DNA of 64,000 bases, from NCBI RefSeq assembly GCF_910592395.1, contig NC_088318.1, positions 5,724,756 to 5,788,755 of the forward strand. Reading direction: 5' to 3'. This document shows positions 22,765 to 35,588 of the stretch, piece by piece (position 1 is the stretch's first letter; each line of letters opens with the position of its first letter). The notes beneath the pieces are model-generated. The model did not search any database and had not been told where the DNA came from. It saw only the letters and a list, made by a program, of their open reading frames with translations. Both the position numbers and the translations under genes were made by a program. The DNA comes from Lineus longissimus (lineage: Eukaryota; Nemertea; Pilidiophora; Heteronemertea; Lineidae).

Positions 22765-25700
22765 TGTAGAAATCTTGGGTAAATTTCTTATCAGAAAAAT
22801 GACTACTCCATCCTGTTGTCCATTCCACCTTTTATACACCCCCAATCTACCCTTTTGTCCTTACCTCACCAGTAGTTCAAAATTTGTTTCAAGGTGAGCA
22901 ATAATTTTGCTATATTTTACACTCCCCTCAATCAGAATTCAGTCCCTGATTTGACCTGCAGAAATTCAATATACAGTGTCCCTTTAAACACATTAGCATT
23001 ACAGTACTATCCTGGATTTAAAATCATATTTTGTGGTTTAAGTCTGAAATGTCAAATGTATTGACCTCCCGAGTATCGTTTTGGAGTTTACAGTATAACA
23101 TGTTTGTGTACACTGGTCATGCATACGTGCATGTTGAGTATTGATTTTTCATGTGTACCGTTGTGTCGTGAGGTTCGCATCTCTAAAATTACTCGTAAAG
23201 TTGTAAACACCTAAAAAAAAAGTCTAAATTATGCTTGAATCTGAAAGAGATGCACTGATTTTAATCATGTACTATTGGAGTACGATCTTGTCTTCTTTTC
23301 CGTAACCATTGTGGTCTGAAATATTAACTTTGAAGCGAATTATCGAACTTTGATTGAAGTCCGATGTGTCCGAGTTTGATTCTGCACGGCGCTATGCCTC
23401 CCACGGTAACGATCTTTTGGAGCTTGAAAGATCACACTTCACGTCAATATCATGAGTTAGTAATGCATCCATTAGGTTAAATATACATATATTTGTCTTA
23501 GGTATTAGTATGAGCATGATTCATGTACGAATTCTAACCTTTTTACGTAAAAATCCAAGGCCTGTACGATGTCAACACTGCGATCTCCGTCAATATGGCC
23601 GCACGTGGTTTGGAACCACGCCTTCTGTGTTCTGCATCGGTGATTCATAGGCCGATTATTCATAAACTGTACATACGAATCCTCTTATATTTTGATATAA
23701 TGTGCTCCGATGATTGACGAATAGGATGTATGTATCCATTTGTGGGTGTCGAACTTAGAAATCGGGAAACTTTGAGAAAGTTTGCGGACATTTTGAGAGC
23801 GTGTCTTCACGTGGCCGGCAGCCGCGATGCAAGGACGTTGTAGTACAAAATGTACGGGTGCTAATCGCGCATAAATTAACAAGGTTTCGAAAACGAAAGT
23901 GGTACGACTTTCGTGTTTTCTCCAAAACGTTACATACGAATTTCGTCAAACTTCGGGAACTTAATCTTTGATCTCTTATGAACTTAGTTGTGTTTGTGTG
24001 ATTAGGGTGTCGAACTTGTGACTTTGAGAACTTTAAGCCGATTTTTGGGTGTGGCCCTTCGCGTTCTCCGTTCCGACGTCCAACGTCGTTGCTAGTGTAT
24101 TTACACGTGGATTCTCCCCGTGTGATACGGCCCCCGGTCTTGCACATCATGTGTAGAATATTTCTCATAACTTTTGTTGCAAATCCGACACCCTATACGC
24201 ATTTTGTATGTATAATATTTGATATCTTACGATGTGGATATCCAAATTTGAGAAAAATCGTATGTGTGGTATTCGGGATATCTGCCTGTAAACTTGGGCA
24301 AAATACTGTAAATTCGCACTTTTTACGACGAAAAGCGCGGAAACGATCTCTCGAAATCTTGGAAATGTTGCCTTCAAAGTCCTGTTTAGCCAAATCTGTA
24401 CATACGAAATTTGATTTAATCCTTCCATTATACCCTTTGGATTGTACGGATTCTGAAATTATATACCTCATTAGGGTGTCGCACTTTGTTCTGGGCGAAA
24501 TCACAGTTTTAATTCAGCAGTCGTCTCAAAATTTGGGGAAATTTAGGGTTTTTTGGCATCACGTGGTCGATTCCGGGCACCTCATTGGCCCTCGCCACGA
24601 TCTCAGGACCTGGCTTAAGGTATATAAGCAGGGCTCAGATGGAGGATTTCATTCTTGATCTTGGTATCAAACCGGTCAAATCGTTCTATTAGCAAGGTAC
24701 GCAGCTCAGCCTTAGCGGCCGCCCGGGCTTGGCCGGTGCGGCCCGCGTGTAGACCAATGCGTTATGCAATCCGCATAAGCCTTTCTACCATGTCGCAGCG
24801 ATGTGATGCCTTATATGTACACTGATACCACCTAGATTAATCCCTTACCATCCTTTGATCAAGAGTCACACCATCCTATCCATCCGTCGCCCGGTTTAAA
24901 GCTGAACTGCCTGATAAATGTTGTGTTATGTATTGCCGCATATACACTGCTTCTACCATGATTTGACTGTCAGCTTACCATTACCAACCACCCGCCGAGT
25001 TCCATTGGGATAGCCATGCCCAGCCTACCATGAGATGACCAGTATAAAGCTGAACTGCCTGTTTTCCGAAGCATGCCTATGTGGTATCATAGGTTTACTG
25101 TTTAAACAAAAAAACTTAACCAAGCTGATTTATGTAATCTTTTTCCGAGCACAATAGCGGGGTTACACTTGGGATTTTCTTCGCCATGTAAATAACTTTG
25201 AAGAGATGTGAGGAAATATGTCTGGAAAGATGAAAATAATGAATTAGTTCTTTTTACATCTTACTTATGTTGGCCATTATTTCACGACGAACCCTTACCT
25301 TTGTAGCGTCGCCCTTATCGATGCCTATCTGAAGAGAGTCTGTCACCATTTCTATGTGAAACGCGAGGTTCATTTAATAATAGTTAAAATTCTCTGTGAA
25401 CTATTGCCATGCCATACCAGTCCAACTAGCCTGTAACCAGCCAGCTTCACCAAGTCCCATACCTGCTTCCAAGGTTAATAACAGAGCCGCACGCTTACCA
25501 TGCCGGGTGTCGCCATGACCTTCAATCCATATCCAGGCTGTTACCAAGCCTCCCCGGATGTGAACCGTACCGTACCCAGGCCTGCTTGACTCAGATCATC
25601 CCTGATCTATCCATAAACCAGACCAGATTTAGTCATGCTTAACCTAGCACCTACCACATGGTGACCATTCCAGTACCAGTCCGACCTTGAACCAGCACCA

Positions 25701-25953
25701 GAGTGCAGAACAGACGGTTTCATACAGACCAATTATGTCAACAGAGAACAATAATGTCAACTTTAGGGATGCCAGAGTCTATCAAATGAAAGCACATCAG
25801 GAACCTCGCATTTCGAATCATCGGACGACAGACTCACTTCCATTATTGTCAGTAGTAAAATGATGAACCATTCCAACATCCTTTCCCCTTCCCTGCTACC
25901 CAGAGTGTACCGGGCCATGGACACACGTTAAATACTGAGTGAGAATCGCTACA
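22765..25953 (+). repeat. Gypsy-1 3' LTR (3,189 bp)
   Basis: Matches the 5' LTR end to end, starting TGTAGAAATC and ending CGCTACA. Visible differences are scattered substitutions and a ~10-bp indel near 24115, on the order of 1% by eye. After it gene A resumes. Confidence 0.93.
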
Positions 25954-26145
25954 GCATGGAATGTGCAGAGAATAGCCGGGCTGTACACAGAAGCCAAGAG
26001 ATGTCTGAAAACATAAAAAATGAAAGACTGAAGAAAGCTGTGGAGCACTTGGAAAAATCTGACATTCAGAGAAAGAACTATCAAAACCAGTGTGCAGAGG
26101 CAAAGCGTGTGATGAACAGTGGTGATATCAATTAGATGGTGTACT
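25954..26145 (+). pseudogene. Gene A middle part
   Basis: Continues the frame broken by Gypsy-1: 'CMECAENS' then a Lys/Glu-rich helical stretch corresponding to the gene B segment just before its last intron. An in-frame TAG occurs about 10 nt before Gypsy-2 (near 26134). Gypsy-2 then splits a Tyr codon at 'gtac'. Only about 60 codons are here. Confidence 0.7.
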
Positions 26146-26411
26146 TGTAGTGACCTGGCTTATGTTCCCCCGGTAAGCAGTAGGTGATGGGGCAACATTG
26201 GCCAGGGCAGTACCCCATCCTGTCTTCGGCAGTACAGTTCACCCACGGCCGGGGTGGAACTGGTGCCTTAAATTAGTGGTGGTTGTCGAGAGAGACGAAA
26301 AGCGTGTGCCGGTATTGAAAAGTGATTAATAAAAGTATTTTAATAGAAGCTCCGAGTTGCGACAAGTTTTAAATTACAGTTGGACAGGTAAATAAGCCAA
26401 GAAAGGTTGCA
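26146..26411 (+). repeat. Gypsy-2 5' LTR
   Basis: Starts 'tgtagtgacctggc', ends 'gaaaggttgca'. It contains an AATAAA polyadenylation signal at 26328-26333. Directly after it 'ttggtggcagcgatttggg' is the primer-binding site. Confidence 0.92.
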
Positions 26412-26932
26412 TTGGTGGCAGCGATTTGGGATAGATAATCTTTTAATTTTGAGAAAATAGCCTCCAAGTTGACGGCCGATCGGCCCACTCTACCACTGAT
26501 ATCCGCGTACTAGATAATCCATGTACATTGTGCTATGCATGTCATGACGACTGTACTAGAATTGAGTACCGTAGCTGATTCATTTCTTGGAAATGCTGTT
26601 CCGACGAAACTAGTTTAACCGCGGTGTGCAAGCGCTTAGCTGCCTACTGTTTTGTCACGCATTGTGTTAATGTCAATTGTGTGTCGGACTGCCTGGTAAA
26701 TTGTGTGCATTTGATTTGGAATTGCAGGCCAGAAAAAAAAAAAAAAAAACATTGATCAGCTGTCACGTTGCCATTTTTGGATGGCAATTTTTATGGAAAC
26801 TACGGTGGCTCGTTAGAGACAGGTCAAAAGTGTAGAATTCATTTTTTTGAGTGAAAGTGTGATTTGTCCTTGTGCAATGTAAATCTACTATAATTGTCGA
26901 ATAGAGTAAATAATTAGATAATTGAATTAAAT

Positions 26933-28813
26933 ATGGCAACAGGGGGAGTAGAATTTGATCTTCGTTGGGTCGAGGAGGATGAACGCAGGAAAGAGCCAGG
27001 GCCCCGGGAAGAAACCCCTGGAGTTGGTCTTTTTCGTAGGTCATTAACTGGGCGCTCTGGTGAGTTTTCGAATCTGGTAAGAACCACAAGCACCCCCTAT
27101 ACAGACCCGCAACAACCAAACATGGAATCAATGTCAATGTTTCTAGATTCTATGACGTCACTGGTGCAGAGTAAATTGGAGGAATCTGGGACGCTGCAGC
27201 CGCAGCACTCAAGGGGATTGGTAAAAGTTCAGGCACCGAAAAATTTTACGGTAAACCAGAATTTTAGGGAGTGGCTGGAGCGGTTTAACAATTATGCAGA
27301 ATTGACTAAGCTACCACTTGCAGATAAAAAGGAACATTTATTGTCCATATTAGACCACCAGGCATATGTAGCGGTTGATAATCTGCATTTGTCTGCTTCA
27401 CTTTCCTATCCCGAGTTTACAGCAGCACTCGTTAAAAGGTTCCACAATTTGACCAGGGACGACTTCAAATTGCAGTTGAAGGCCCGCATCCAGGGAAATA
27501 ATGAGGCATATGATGGCTTTGCAGATGGCCTGCAGGAATTGGCTTTAAATGCATACCCTTCTCGAGGTTTTGAGCTGCAGCAAGAAATGGCCCTGGACCA
27601 ATTTGTGGAGGGTGTAAGGGCAAGTGAGGATGTGAAACAACAGTTGGTTATGAGTTCCCCTACCACCCTAGGAGATGCCATAAGGAAGGTTAGGCAGCTA
27701 GAGTCTGCTAAGCGACTGTTAAAACAAAGCCCCCAGCCTGCCCAAGGACAAGAAAAAGGGAAAAACCGAGTCACCAGTCCAGCTCCAGCAGTTGCTGCAG
27801 CTGGTGTGCAAAATTCCACATCAGAAATATTGAAGGTTCTGGAACTACTACAGAGAATGGATTCCAGAATTACCAACTTGGAGCAAACCACTGCCAGTCG
27901 TCCATACAGGAGGGATGAGAATGCCCCCTGTTGGCGGTGTAAGCAAATAGGTCAAGGGTCTAACTCGTGCCCCACTGTTGAGTGCATATTTCCCGCTTTT
28001 GTCCTTCAAAGCCAGAAAACTCCGGGCAGGGATCGTCGAGGGGCAGATCGACTCCGAGCGACTGCCAGTAGAGCCCCCCAAGTACCAGAATCGGAACATT
28101 TTACGTCAGAGTACACATATCTCCGGGATCCTGCCTTAGGTACCCTTGAGAGTGGTTCAGCTTGTGTGCCAATAGGTGGCTCTGATATGGGAGTTTCCGA
28201 TATTGTGGAAGGACTGATTAAAGATGTGGAGAATAAGAAGGGATTCCAGTTATTTCCTGATGGGGCTGCTTTAGCACCAATGGGGAATGGTACTGCTTCA
28301 GCACCACCCGACGTTAGTGAGACATCTACTACGAATGGTAAAACTTCATCTTCAGTGCGTCAGGAGTCTATAGGCGCAGCCAACAATACTGAGGTTCGGC
28401 TAACAGTCGTGTCCTGTGCTGGAAATGAGTATGTTGTTGAAAGTAAGGAAGAAAAAATGGTTGAGTCTCCTAAGCTCAACCCCAAAGCTGCTGAATTTCT
28501 ACCATCAGGTGCAGAAAAGAAACCGTCCGTATCTGTAGGAAAAATTCAATTTAAGGATAGCAACCTGTACGTGAGTGGAAAGGTGGGGGGTGTATCCACC
28601 CCAATGCTCCTTGACACTGGTGCAGCCCTGACCTTAATCAATGCACAAATATGGGAACAGAGTAAAGCTACCGGTAACTGTACTAGTAATTTGGAGGAGG
28701 TGGACTGTGGATTACAATCAGCTTCAGGTGAAAATCTGAAAATTTTAGGTGCAAGCCGACTGACCTTGGAGCTGGGTTCTCAGTGCTTTGAACATCCAGT
28801 GGTGATAGTCTAA
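26933..28813 (+). pseudogene. gag: Gypsy-2 Gag and start of protease
   Basis: 626-codon frame. Residues ~95-270 are Gag capsid-like ('NFREWLERFNNY', 'YPEFTAALVKRF', 'EMALDQFVEGV'). The knuckle at ~327 reads 'CWRCKQIGQGSNSC': the zinc-binding His of CCHC is replaced by Gln, so RNA binding may be lost. The retropepsin motif 'LLDTGAALTLI' lies at ~560. A TAA at 28811 cuts the protease, whose remaining part ('CLLGSDFF') continues in the same frame at 28820. Leader 26412-26932 is non-coding, with an A-tract at 26732-26749. Confidence 0.85.
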
Positions 28814-28819
28814 CAGTTA

Positions 28820-31800
28820 ATGTCTCCAGGCTGTCTTCTGGGAAGTGACTTCTTTTCCGAGCATAACTGTATGATTAACTATGAAACATCGACCCTTTCT
28901 ATAAGTGATCTGGAGGGGCCGGTGCGTCAGCAGGAGGAGGAGCCAAAAGTGAACCGCATTGTTCTGGGTAGGAGCACCCGCATTCCGGCCAACACTGAGA
29001 TGATTTTACCTGGCAGGGTTGCCAAATCTGCTGCGAAAACGCACCAAGTTTCGGGCCTGGTTGAGGCAGGTCACTCCCGGCAGAAATTCACAACTGGTAG
29101 AGCTTTAGCCACCACTGACCATGGTCGTATACCAGTGCGAGTGGCGAACTTTCCTGATAAATCAATTTACATTCGTACCAATCAGACTCTGGGATGGTTT
29201 TATCCAGTCTCACAGGTGCACGTCAAGGAAGGGTCTGTTGTTGATAAAAGCGAGGCAGCAACCAAGGAGTATATACGTCCGAAGCAAACTCGCAGAGTCA
29301 AAGGCCCAAAGAAGCCACCAGGCATCGGAAGGACACTGATGGAAGAAACCAGACTGAAGGAGGGGGTGACTCCTGAAAACACCATTGATAATACGGAGGA
29401 GTCAAGTAAAATGGAAAACCTGCCAAACGGACCTCAGGAACATGCTTACAGTGTCGATAGAGCGGAGGATCCAACTTGCGTGGCAGCTCTGTTAGAGAAA
29501 CTAGAAATAGACAGTTTAGGCCTGAATGATTCCCAGACAGCTATGGTTACCAAACTAATTGCTGAACATCAGTACACATTTTCTATGAGCGACTTTGACC
29601 TTGGTCAAACTACTGTTGTAACACATACTATAGACACTGGTGATGCACAACCCATAAAGCAAAGGCCACGGCGCGTCCCACCTTATCAGCAACACTTTGT
29701 CGATCACACTGTGAAGGAATTGCTAGAAAGGAATCTCATCAAGGAGTCACAAAGCCCATGGAGTTCCCCAATTGTGCTGGCAAAGAAAAGTGATGGCTCA
29801 TTCCGACTATGTGTGGATTATAGGAGACTAAATTCTTGCACAGTGAAATCCGCCCAGCCACTACCCAGGATTGATGACACTCTGAGCCAATTGTCTGGGT
29901 CGGTCTACTTTTCATGTTTAGATTTTGCCAGCGGATACTGGCAAGTGGGCATTTCCCCTGAGGACCAGGCGAAGACTTCATTTGTTACCGGAGTTCGCCA
30001 GTACGAGTGGCGAGCAATGCCTTTTGGGCTAACAGGAGCCCCAGCGACTTTCACCCGACTAATGAACATGGTTTTTGGGGGATCTCGAATTCTGTCTCGT
30101 ATATCTCGATGACATCATTGTGCATTATAGGTCGTTTGAAGAGCATATCCAGCAGCTTGATGAAGTCCTTACCCGTCTAGAAGCAGCTAATTTGAAGCTC
30201 AAGCCCTCAAAGTGTAAGCTCTTCCGAGATATGGCCAAGTTTTTAGGACACATTGTTACCGTTGAGGGTGTGTCCACGGACCCAGAAAAAGTAAAGAAGG
30301 TGGAAGAATGGCCTCAGCCCACAAATGTGTCTGAAGTTCGTTCCTTTATGGGTTTGGCAACGTATTATCAAAAGTTTGTACCGGACTTTGCCCAAGTAGC
30401 AGCCCCTCTACATAATCTGACAAGAAAGAATGTTTCCTTCATCTGGTCAGCCGAATGTGAAAAATCCTTCAATGAGTTGAAAGACAGACTGATGACATCC
30501 CCTGTGTTGGCGTATCCCGACTTTACCGAAGGAGCTGGAAAATTCATTGTGGATACAGATGCCAGTGATTTTGCACTAGGTGGAGTTCTGTCGCAGGTGC
30601 AATCTGATGGCTCTGAACACATAATAGCCTATGGGAGCAAAACCCTTCAGGGAGGGGAAGTGAACTATTGCACCGCAAGGCGGGAAATGTTGGCCCTGGT
30701 AAATTTTGTTGAACACTTCCGGTACTATCTGTTGGGCCGGGAGTTCCTGATACGAACGGATCATGTTTCATTAAAGTGGCTTCTTAGTTTTAAGGAGCCA
30801 TCTGGACAGATTGCCCGTTGGCTAGAAAGGCTGGCCGAGTTCGAATACACCATCGAGCATCGACCCGGCGTCAGGCATGGGAATGCGGATGCCTTATCTC
30901 GAAGGCCGAAGAGAATTCGAATTTGCCCCTCGTGTGGTCCCACAGATTGCAATAAACCAATGATGATTGGTGCCACATCAACACCTACCAGGAAGTCGCC
31001 GAAGCATCCCAAGCAGAAGCCACAAAAAGGATTCACTGTGGGCCAGCTACCATCGGAACTGTCCAAGGAAGAGATCAGACAGGCTCATGATGCCGACATC
31101 AGCCTAGTCTACAGACATCTCTCTCAATCCAGTGGGGAACCATCACCAGTGATGCTTCAGGGATGTGGCAGGTTGGAGTGATCCATATGGGTGCAATGGA
31201 AACAGCTGGTTCTTGACGATGGGATATTGTACTTAGGAGCGCAAACAACGTCCACCCTAGGTGAAACCATTAAGAAAAGGCTGGTCTTACCAGAGTCGCT
31301 GATCACCCCTGTTTTGACCGAAGTGCATGAGGGTTTCGCAGGAGGCCATCTCGGAATCAAGAAGACCGATTCCAAAACCCGACAGCATTGTTGGCGCCCA
31401 GGCCTTAAGCGTCATGTGAGGGATTTTGTTCGTTCCTGTCGAAAGTGTCAGGAGAGCAAGACTGGGAGATACAATCGTGCCCCACTCAAAAGCATCCCCG
31501 TTGGTTGAAGAAATCAGCGACTCCACATAGACTTTATTGGTCCGATAACTCCACCGTCGCGAAAGGGAAATCGATTTATACTAGTGGCCCAGGATGCATT
31601 TACCAAATGGCCTGAAGCTTGGCCCCTCCGTAATTCCAAAGCTACTACCACCGCACGCATCCTAGTCAATGAGTACATCAGCCGATTTGGGGTGCCGGAA
31701 AATATACATTCTGACCAGGGAGTTCAGTTCGAGTCAACTGTGTTTCAGGAGGTATGCAAGCTCCTTAACATTCACAAGAGCCGTACGACGGCTTATCACC

Positions 31801-32875
31801 CTCAATGCAATGGTCAGGTTGAGAACCTGAATGGAACCCTGAAGAACATGTTGACGACAATGGTTGATGAAGAAGGGCGCGACTGGGATGATCTTATTCC
31901 AGTTTGTTTGATGGCATTCCGCTCCAGTGTTCAGGAGTCAACCGAGGAGACCCCCTTTGCTATGACATTCGGCGAGGAGATGACCATTACATTGGAATTA
32001 GTGATTGGAACAGAAGGGGTTGAGCCAACTGAGTCAACAGCCCATGCTAGGTCACTGCGGGAAAGACTAGAATTTCGTATCAAAGAGTGAGGGATAGGTT
32101 GAAGCTGGCTCAGAGACGGCAAAGAGATCAGTATGACAAGAGGAAGAAGACCCCAACATTCAAGCTCGATGACCTGGTACTTTTGAGGAACCACCATATC
32201 CAGCCTGGTGAAGTACCTAAGTTCCACCGACGTTGGTATGGCCCCTTTAAGGTCCTGAGACAGCTCTCGGAAGTCAACTATGAGATAATACCTGTGGAAG
32301 GTAACCGGCGAAAACCAAAAATTGTTCATCTGAACAACCTCAAGGGATTTTACTCACGCCAGCTTAGGGACCAAACACCAGTCTTGGAGGAATCCGAGGA
32401 TGACACGAGTGTGGTTGGGGAGGCCTCTGGGTATTCGGCCTTCGATGGCCCGGAGGTGGATGCCACTAATGGCAGTCCATTCCCAGGCCGCACGGTGACA
32501 CCAGATGATGTTGGAGATGACGAGGTTGGAGATGGGAGTGATGATGCAGACCACCTGGCCACAAGTGGGGAAGATAATCACCTTCCTCCGGTGTCCGCAG
32601 GTGCAGACATGAACGCACCTGTGGAGGATTCTGTCTTGGATCAACCCAACATATTGGACGGAAGTGCGAGTGATTTTGAGGACTCTGATTCTGCCCCCTT
32701 GCCAGACCAACACGGACTGAGGTCACGGAGAATTATAGGATGGAAGGTGAAGATGGCATTGGGTTGGACGTCATGCCCGAAGAATTTAAGAGACGCAAGT
32801 CAACCGCAACCAAGGCACTCTTCAACTTTGTACACAAGAGGCTGCATTACCAGATGGATGAAGACTTACCGTTGA
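28820..32875 (+). pseudogene. pol: Gypsy-2 protease end, RT, RNase H, integrase
   Basis: Protease end 'LLGSDFF', then RT with 'CLDFASGYW' and, after a frameshift near 30080, 'VYLDDI'. RNase H starts with 'IVDTDASDFALGG' and integrase has an HHCC region near 31330-31450. A TGA at 31179, a TGA at 31506 (where the family has Trp) and a frameshift near 32085 break the rest. Integrase catalytic blocks are 'HIDFIGP', 'HSDQGVQFES' and 'GQVENLN' (Glu present). The tail has the basic 'KLAQRRQRDQYDKRKK', 'RRWYGPFKVL' and 'KIVHLNNLK' blocks, then an acidic low-complexity end to 32875. Confidence 0.9.
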
Positions 32876-33600
32876 ATTCCCTTGACAATCTCATCGCCGC
32901 CTGTGATCGACATCTAATTGATGTCCACAAGACTTTGGCTAGTGTGTCAATTCAAGCCCTGAAGAGTGTGATCCCTCGCATGAAACCAGGATGGGGCATA
33001 CGGGAGCGAGATCTTGATCATACCCTTGGGGTGATGCGGGGCTAACTTGTACAGGAAGGGTTAAACGGGCCCTTGCTCGAGGACGTAAATGTTAGAATGG
33101 GGATGGTGAAGAGCAAGTTTAGGGAGTTCTCCGCATTTAGACGTCGGCCAATCTTGCTCCTTAGTGACTCAATGTTTACTCAGCTTAAGCCAAACGCTGA
33201 CATTTTTCCCCTGGCCTACTCAGGTCAACGGGCGGAGGACCTCCGATGGATCCTAGAGCATGTTCAGGTTCGTGCGGACATTGGTGATGTGGTGCACAAC
33301 CATGGACCTAATCATTCGCGCCAATACGGTGACCCACAGCCACACATGGAGGCTGTCCTTAAATGGCTAAGGAACCAGTATCCACTGGCCCGACTGTTCC
33401 ACCTGGAGCCACCTCAATCTCCCCAGTTGCTCCGGAGTCCACCTTGGAAATTCACGGCGATGATGGAAACCATTGGATTCCAGCGGATCCCACATCCCTC
33501 TTTGCCACGAGGAGCCTTCGACCGGAATGAATTTCACTACTCGCATGAAGCCATGAGAAATGTTGCAAGCCATGTAATAAACATAGTTGGAAGAAGCTAG
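32740..33600 (+). pseudogene. Gypsy-2 accessory ORF3, SGNH/GDSL hydrolase-like
   Basis: The frame starts at an ATG overlapping the pol 3' end by 136 nt and runs to 33600 with one in-frame TAA at 33043. Residues ~1-100 look helical. The C-terminal ~150 residues carry SGNH-like blocks in order: 'ILLLSDSM' (block I, nucleophile Ser), 'YSGQRAEDL' (Gly block), 'HNHGPN' (block III-like) and 'DRNEFHYSHEA' near the end (block V, Asp...His). This fits a GDSL/SGNH esterase fold. No signal peptide or membrane segment. Homology is inferred from motif order, not from a search. Confidence 0.55.
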
Positions 33601-33985
33601 GTTACACTTCTAATCATCGTCAGCATACTAGTGTGCACCTCCCTTTACGCTTAGTACTGGGGAAGGGGCGAAATGCTGCTTAAGCTTTACCAGGTACTGA
33701 AGGACCCATGTACATCTGAATCTGCATCTTTCTGCAATATTATGGACAGTGCAACGTTGACAAAGACTATTATCGTGTTTCTCGAATCTGTGTCTCTTTC
33801 GTGGACTCTTGTATTTTGTTGTTTGTTTTATACCAAAGGGAAGACCGTTTGCCGTATCTTTGGACTCTTAATGTTTGTTTCACGATGTGGCTTCGGAGAA
33901 TTTTGATAAGTTTACATCGGTTTTAATTTTTGTATAATAATCTTTGCTGGCCAGAGTAACTCTGACCAAATTTTGTGGGGGATGG
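33601..33985 (+). other. Gypsy-2 3' untranslated region and polypurine tract
   Basis: No convincing gene. The sequence 'ttttgtgggggatgg' directly before the 3' LTR is the purine-rich plus-strand primer site. Confidence 0.6.
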
Positions 33986-34251
33986 TGTAGTGACCTGGCT
34001 TATGTTCCCCCGGTAAGCAGTAGGTGATGGGGCGACATTGGCCAGGGCAGTACCCCATCCTGTCTTCGGCAGTACGGTTCACCCACGGCCGGGGTGGAAC
34101 TGGTGCCGGAAAATAGTAGTGGTTGTCGAGAGAGACGAAAAGTGTGTGCCGGTATTGAAAAGTGATTAATAAAAGTATTTTAATAGAAGCTCCGAGTTGC
34201 GACAAGTTTTAAATTACAGTTGGACAGGTAAATAAGCCAAGGAAGGTTGCA
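33986..34251 (+). repeat. Gypsy-2 3' LTR
   Basis: 266 bp, same ends and length as the 5' LTR, with about eight substitutions. It is followed by the 'tact' target duplication and the resumed gene A frame. Confidence 0.92.
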
Positions 34252-35222
34252 TACTCATTCGATTTTGCTCAACAAGTACACTACCCATGTGATGCAATAC
34301 AATTGGGCCCTGCATACTTCAAGACTGCCCGAAATAGTGCTCAGTCTTTGGGTTTCTCTGTGAAGGCAACAATAAGCAGATGAACTATCTTATAGATGAG
34401 TCGGACAACCCAGGAAAGGGGGCGGACTGTGTGATTTCCTTAGTACATCATTATTTGGGAAATTTCGGACAGAAGGAAAGGGATTTATGCCTTAACGCAG
34501 ACAACTGTGCAGGTCAAAATAAGAACAATGCATTCATGCATTATTGTCTGTGGCGGATTCATAGTGGTCTGAATGATAATATTGAGGTATCATTCATGCT
34601 TGCCGGGCATACGAAGTTCGGGCCAGATCGAATGTTCGGACTGTTCAAGAAAAAGTTTGGAAAGAGCTATGTGGATACTATTTATGACATTGTAGATGGT
34701 GTCCAGGCATCCAGTGCTGGGGGTTACAATCAGGCCCAACTTACATATGACTACATTGAGGAGACCAAGTTTGTTGACTGGTATAAGTGGACAGAACATC
34801 TTGGAACTTATCTCAGTGCCATTCCACAAATCTTGTCCTATCAACACTACCGATTCTCTAGGATGCATCCAGGCTGCATCTTTGTCAAGGAGGCTGCAAA
34901 TGCTACAGAACACAAGATTCAAATATTAAAGAAAGGAGTCACAAGATTACCATCAACCCTGCCAGCTACAAAGGAACCTTTTGGTCTCAGTGTCGACAGG
35001 ATGTGGTATTTGTACGAGCAGATTGCACCGCTCTGTACTTCTAGACTTGCAGCTGCTCTGACATGCCCAGAACCTAGGATGCCAAAAGCTCAGCAGGCTG
35101 TACATGCAGGGGCTGTACATGCAGGATTACATGACAAGGACAATGAACCACCAGCTAAAAGGCAAAGACTCTGCAGCAAGTGTAAACAACCAGGACATGA
35201 TGCTCGAAAATGTTCGTTATAA
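34252..35222 (+). pseudogene. Gene A 3' part with DUF7869-type core and zinc knuckle
   Basis: Starts with 'YSFDFAQQVHYP', matching gene B. A frameshift near 34375 is followed by an open frame from 34380. The family core is 'NADNCAGQNKNNA' and 'MLAGHTKFGPDRMFGLFKKKF' like blocks; the conserved Asp/Asn/His pattern looks enzymatic, but the activity is unknown to me. The C-terminus has a CCHC knuckle 'CSKCKQPGHDARKC', which gene B lacks (gene B ends in an RG-rich tail). Stop TAA at 35220. Confidence 0.75.
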
Positions 35223-35588
35223 ACCGGTAAGTTTAATTTTCTTTTTTTGAGTTGGCTCACAAAGGGTTAAGTCCTATCTATTTCAGAAAACTGTTTAGAT
35301 GAGGTATGAATATTCATGCTATGATTCATCTGTACTTATGATATCATTCTGTTTCAATTTCAGGCAGTTTGCAATACCATGAGCATTAATTAAATACAAT
35401 AAATACCTTTTTTCTTTCAGTTTTTCGGTGTTGCTAGGCAACAGTGTCAGTGTCAGTGACACCCCATTAAATCATTATTAATGAAACTTTTTGGAAGATT
35501 TTTGTAGATTCTGAAAGAGGAAGGTCCACACTATAAAAAACATGGAAAAACTCAATTTTGAAAATTTGATCCCTAACGGCCTTTTCAC
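35223..35588 (+). other. 3' flank of gene A inside the transposon
   Basis: AT-rich non-coding DNA up to the resumed satellite. It contains 'cagtgtcagtgtcagtgac' (35445-35460), a 6-bp direct repeat. The final 'ccttttcac' may be the element terminus. Confidence 0.4.

Larger units (their letters stand above)
9125..25953 (+). mobile_element. Ty3/Gypsy LTR retrotransposon 'Gypsy-1' with three extra zinc-finger ORFs
   Basis: Full-length 16.8-kb element: 5' LTR, primer site, gag, protease, RT-RNaseH-integrase, three C2HC zinc-finger ORFs, polypurine tract and 3' LTR. LTRs start TGTAG and end CTACA. They differ by roughly 1% by eye, so insertion was fairly recent. It interrupts gene A inside the Cys-x-x-Cys block. 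A 14-bp direct repeat 'gcatggaatgtgca' flanks it (9110-9123 and 25954-25967), longer than the 4-6 bp usual for Gypsy; see findings. Its own pol was later hit by a family A repeat. Confidence 0.93.
26146..34251 (+). mobile_element. Ty3/Gypsy LTR retrotransposon 'Gypsy-2' with SGNH-like ORF
   Basis: 8.1-kb element with 266-bp LTRs (TGTAG...TTGCA), PBS, gag-pro-pol in one frame, an extra ORF and a purine tract. A 4-bp target duplication 'tact' (26142-26145 and 34252-34255) fits: removing one copy with the element restores a continuous gene A frame. The LTRs differ at about 8 of 266 positions (~3%), so it looks older than Gypsy-1 and carries more nonsense codons and frameshifts. Confidence 0.93.
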
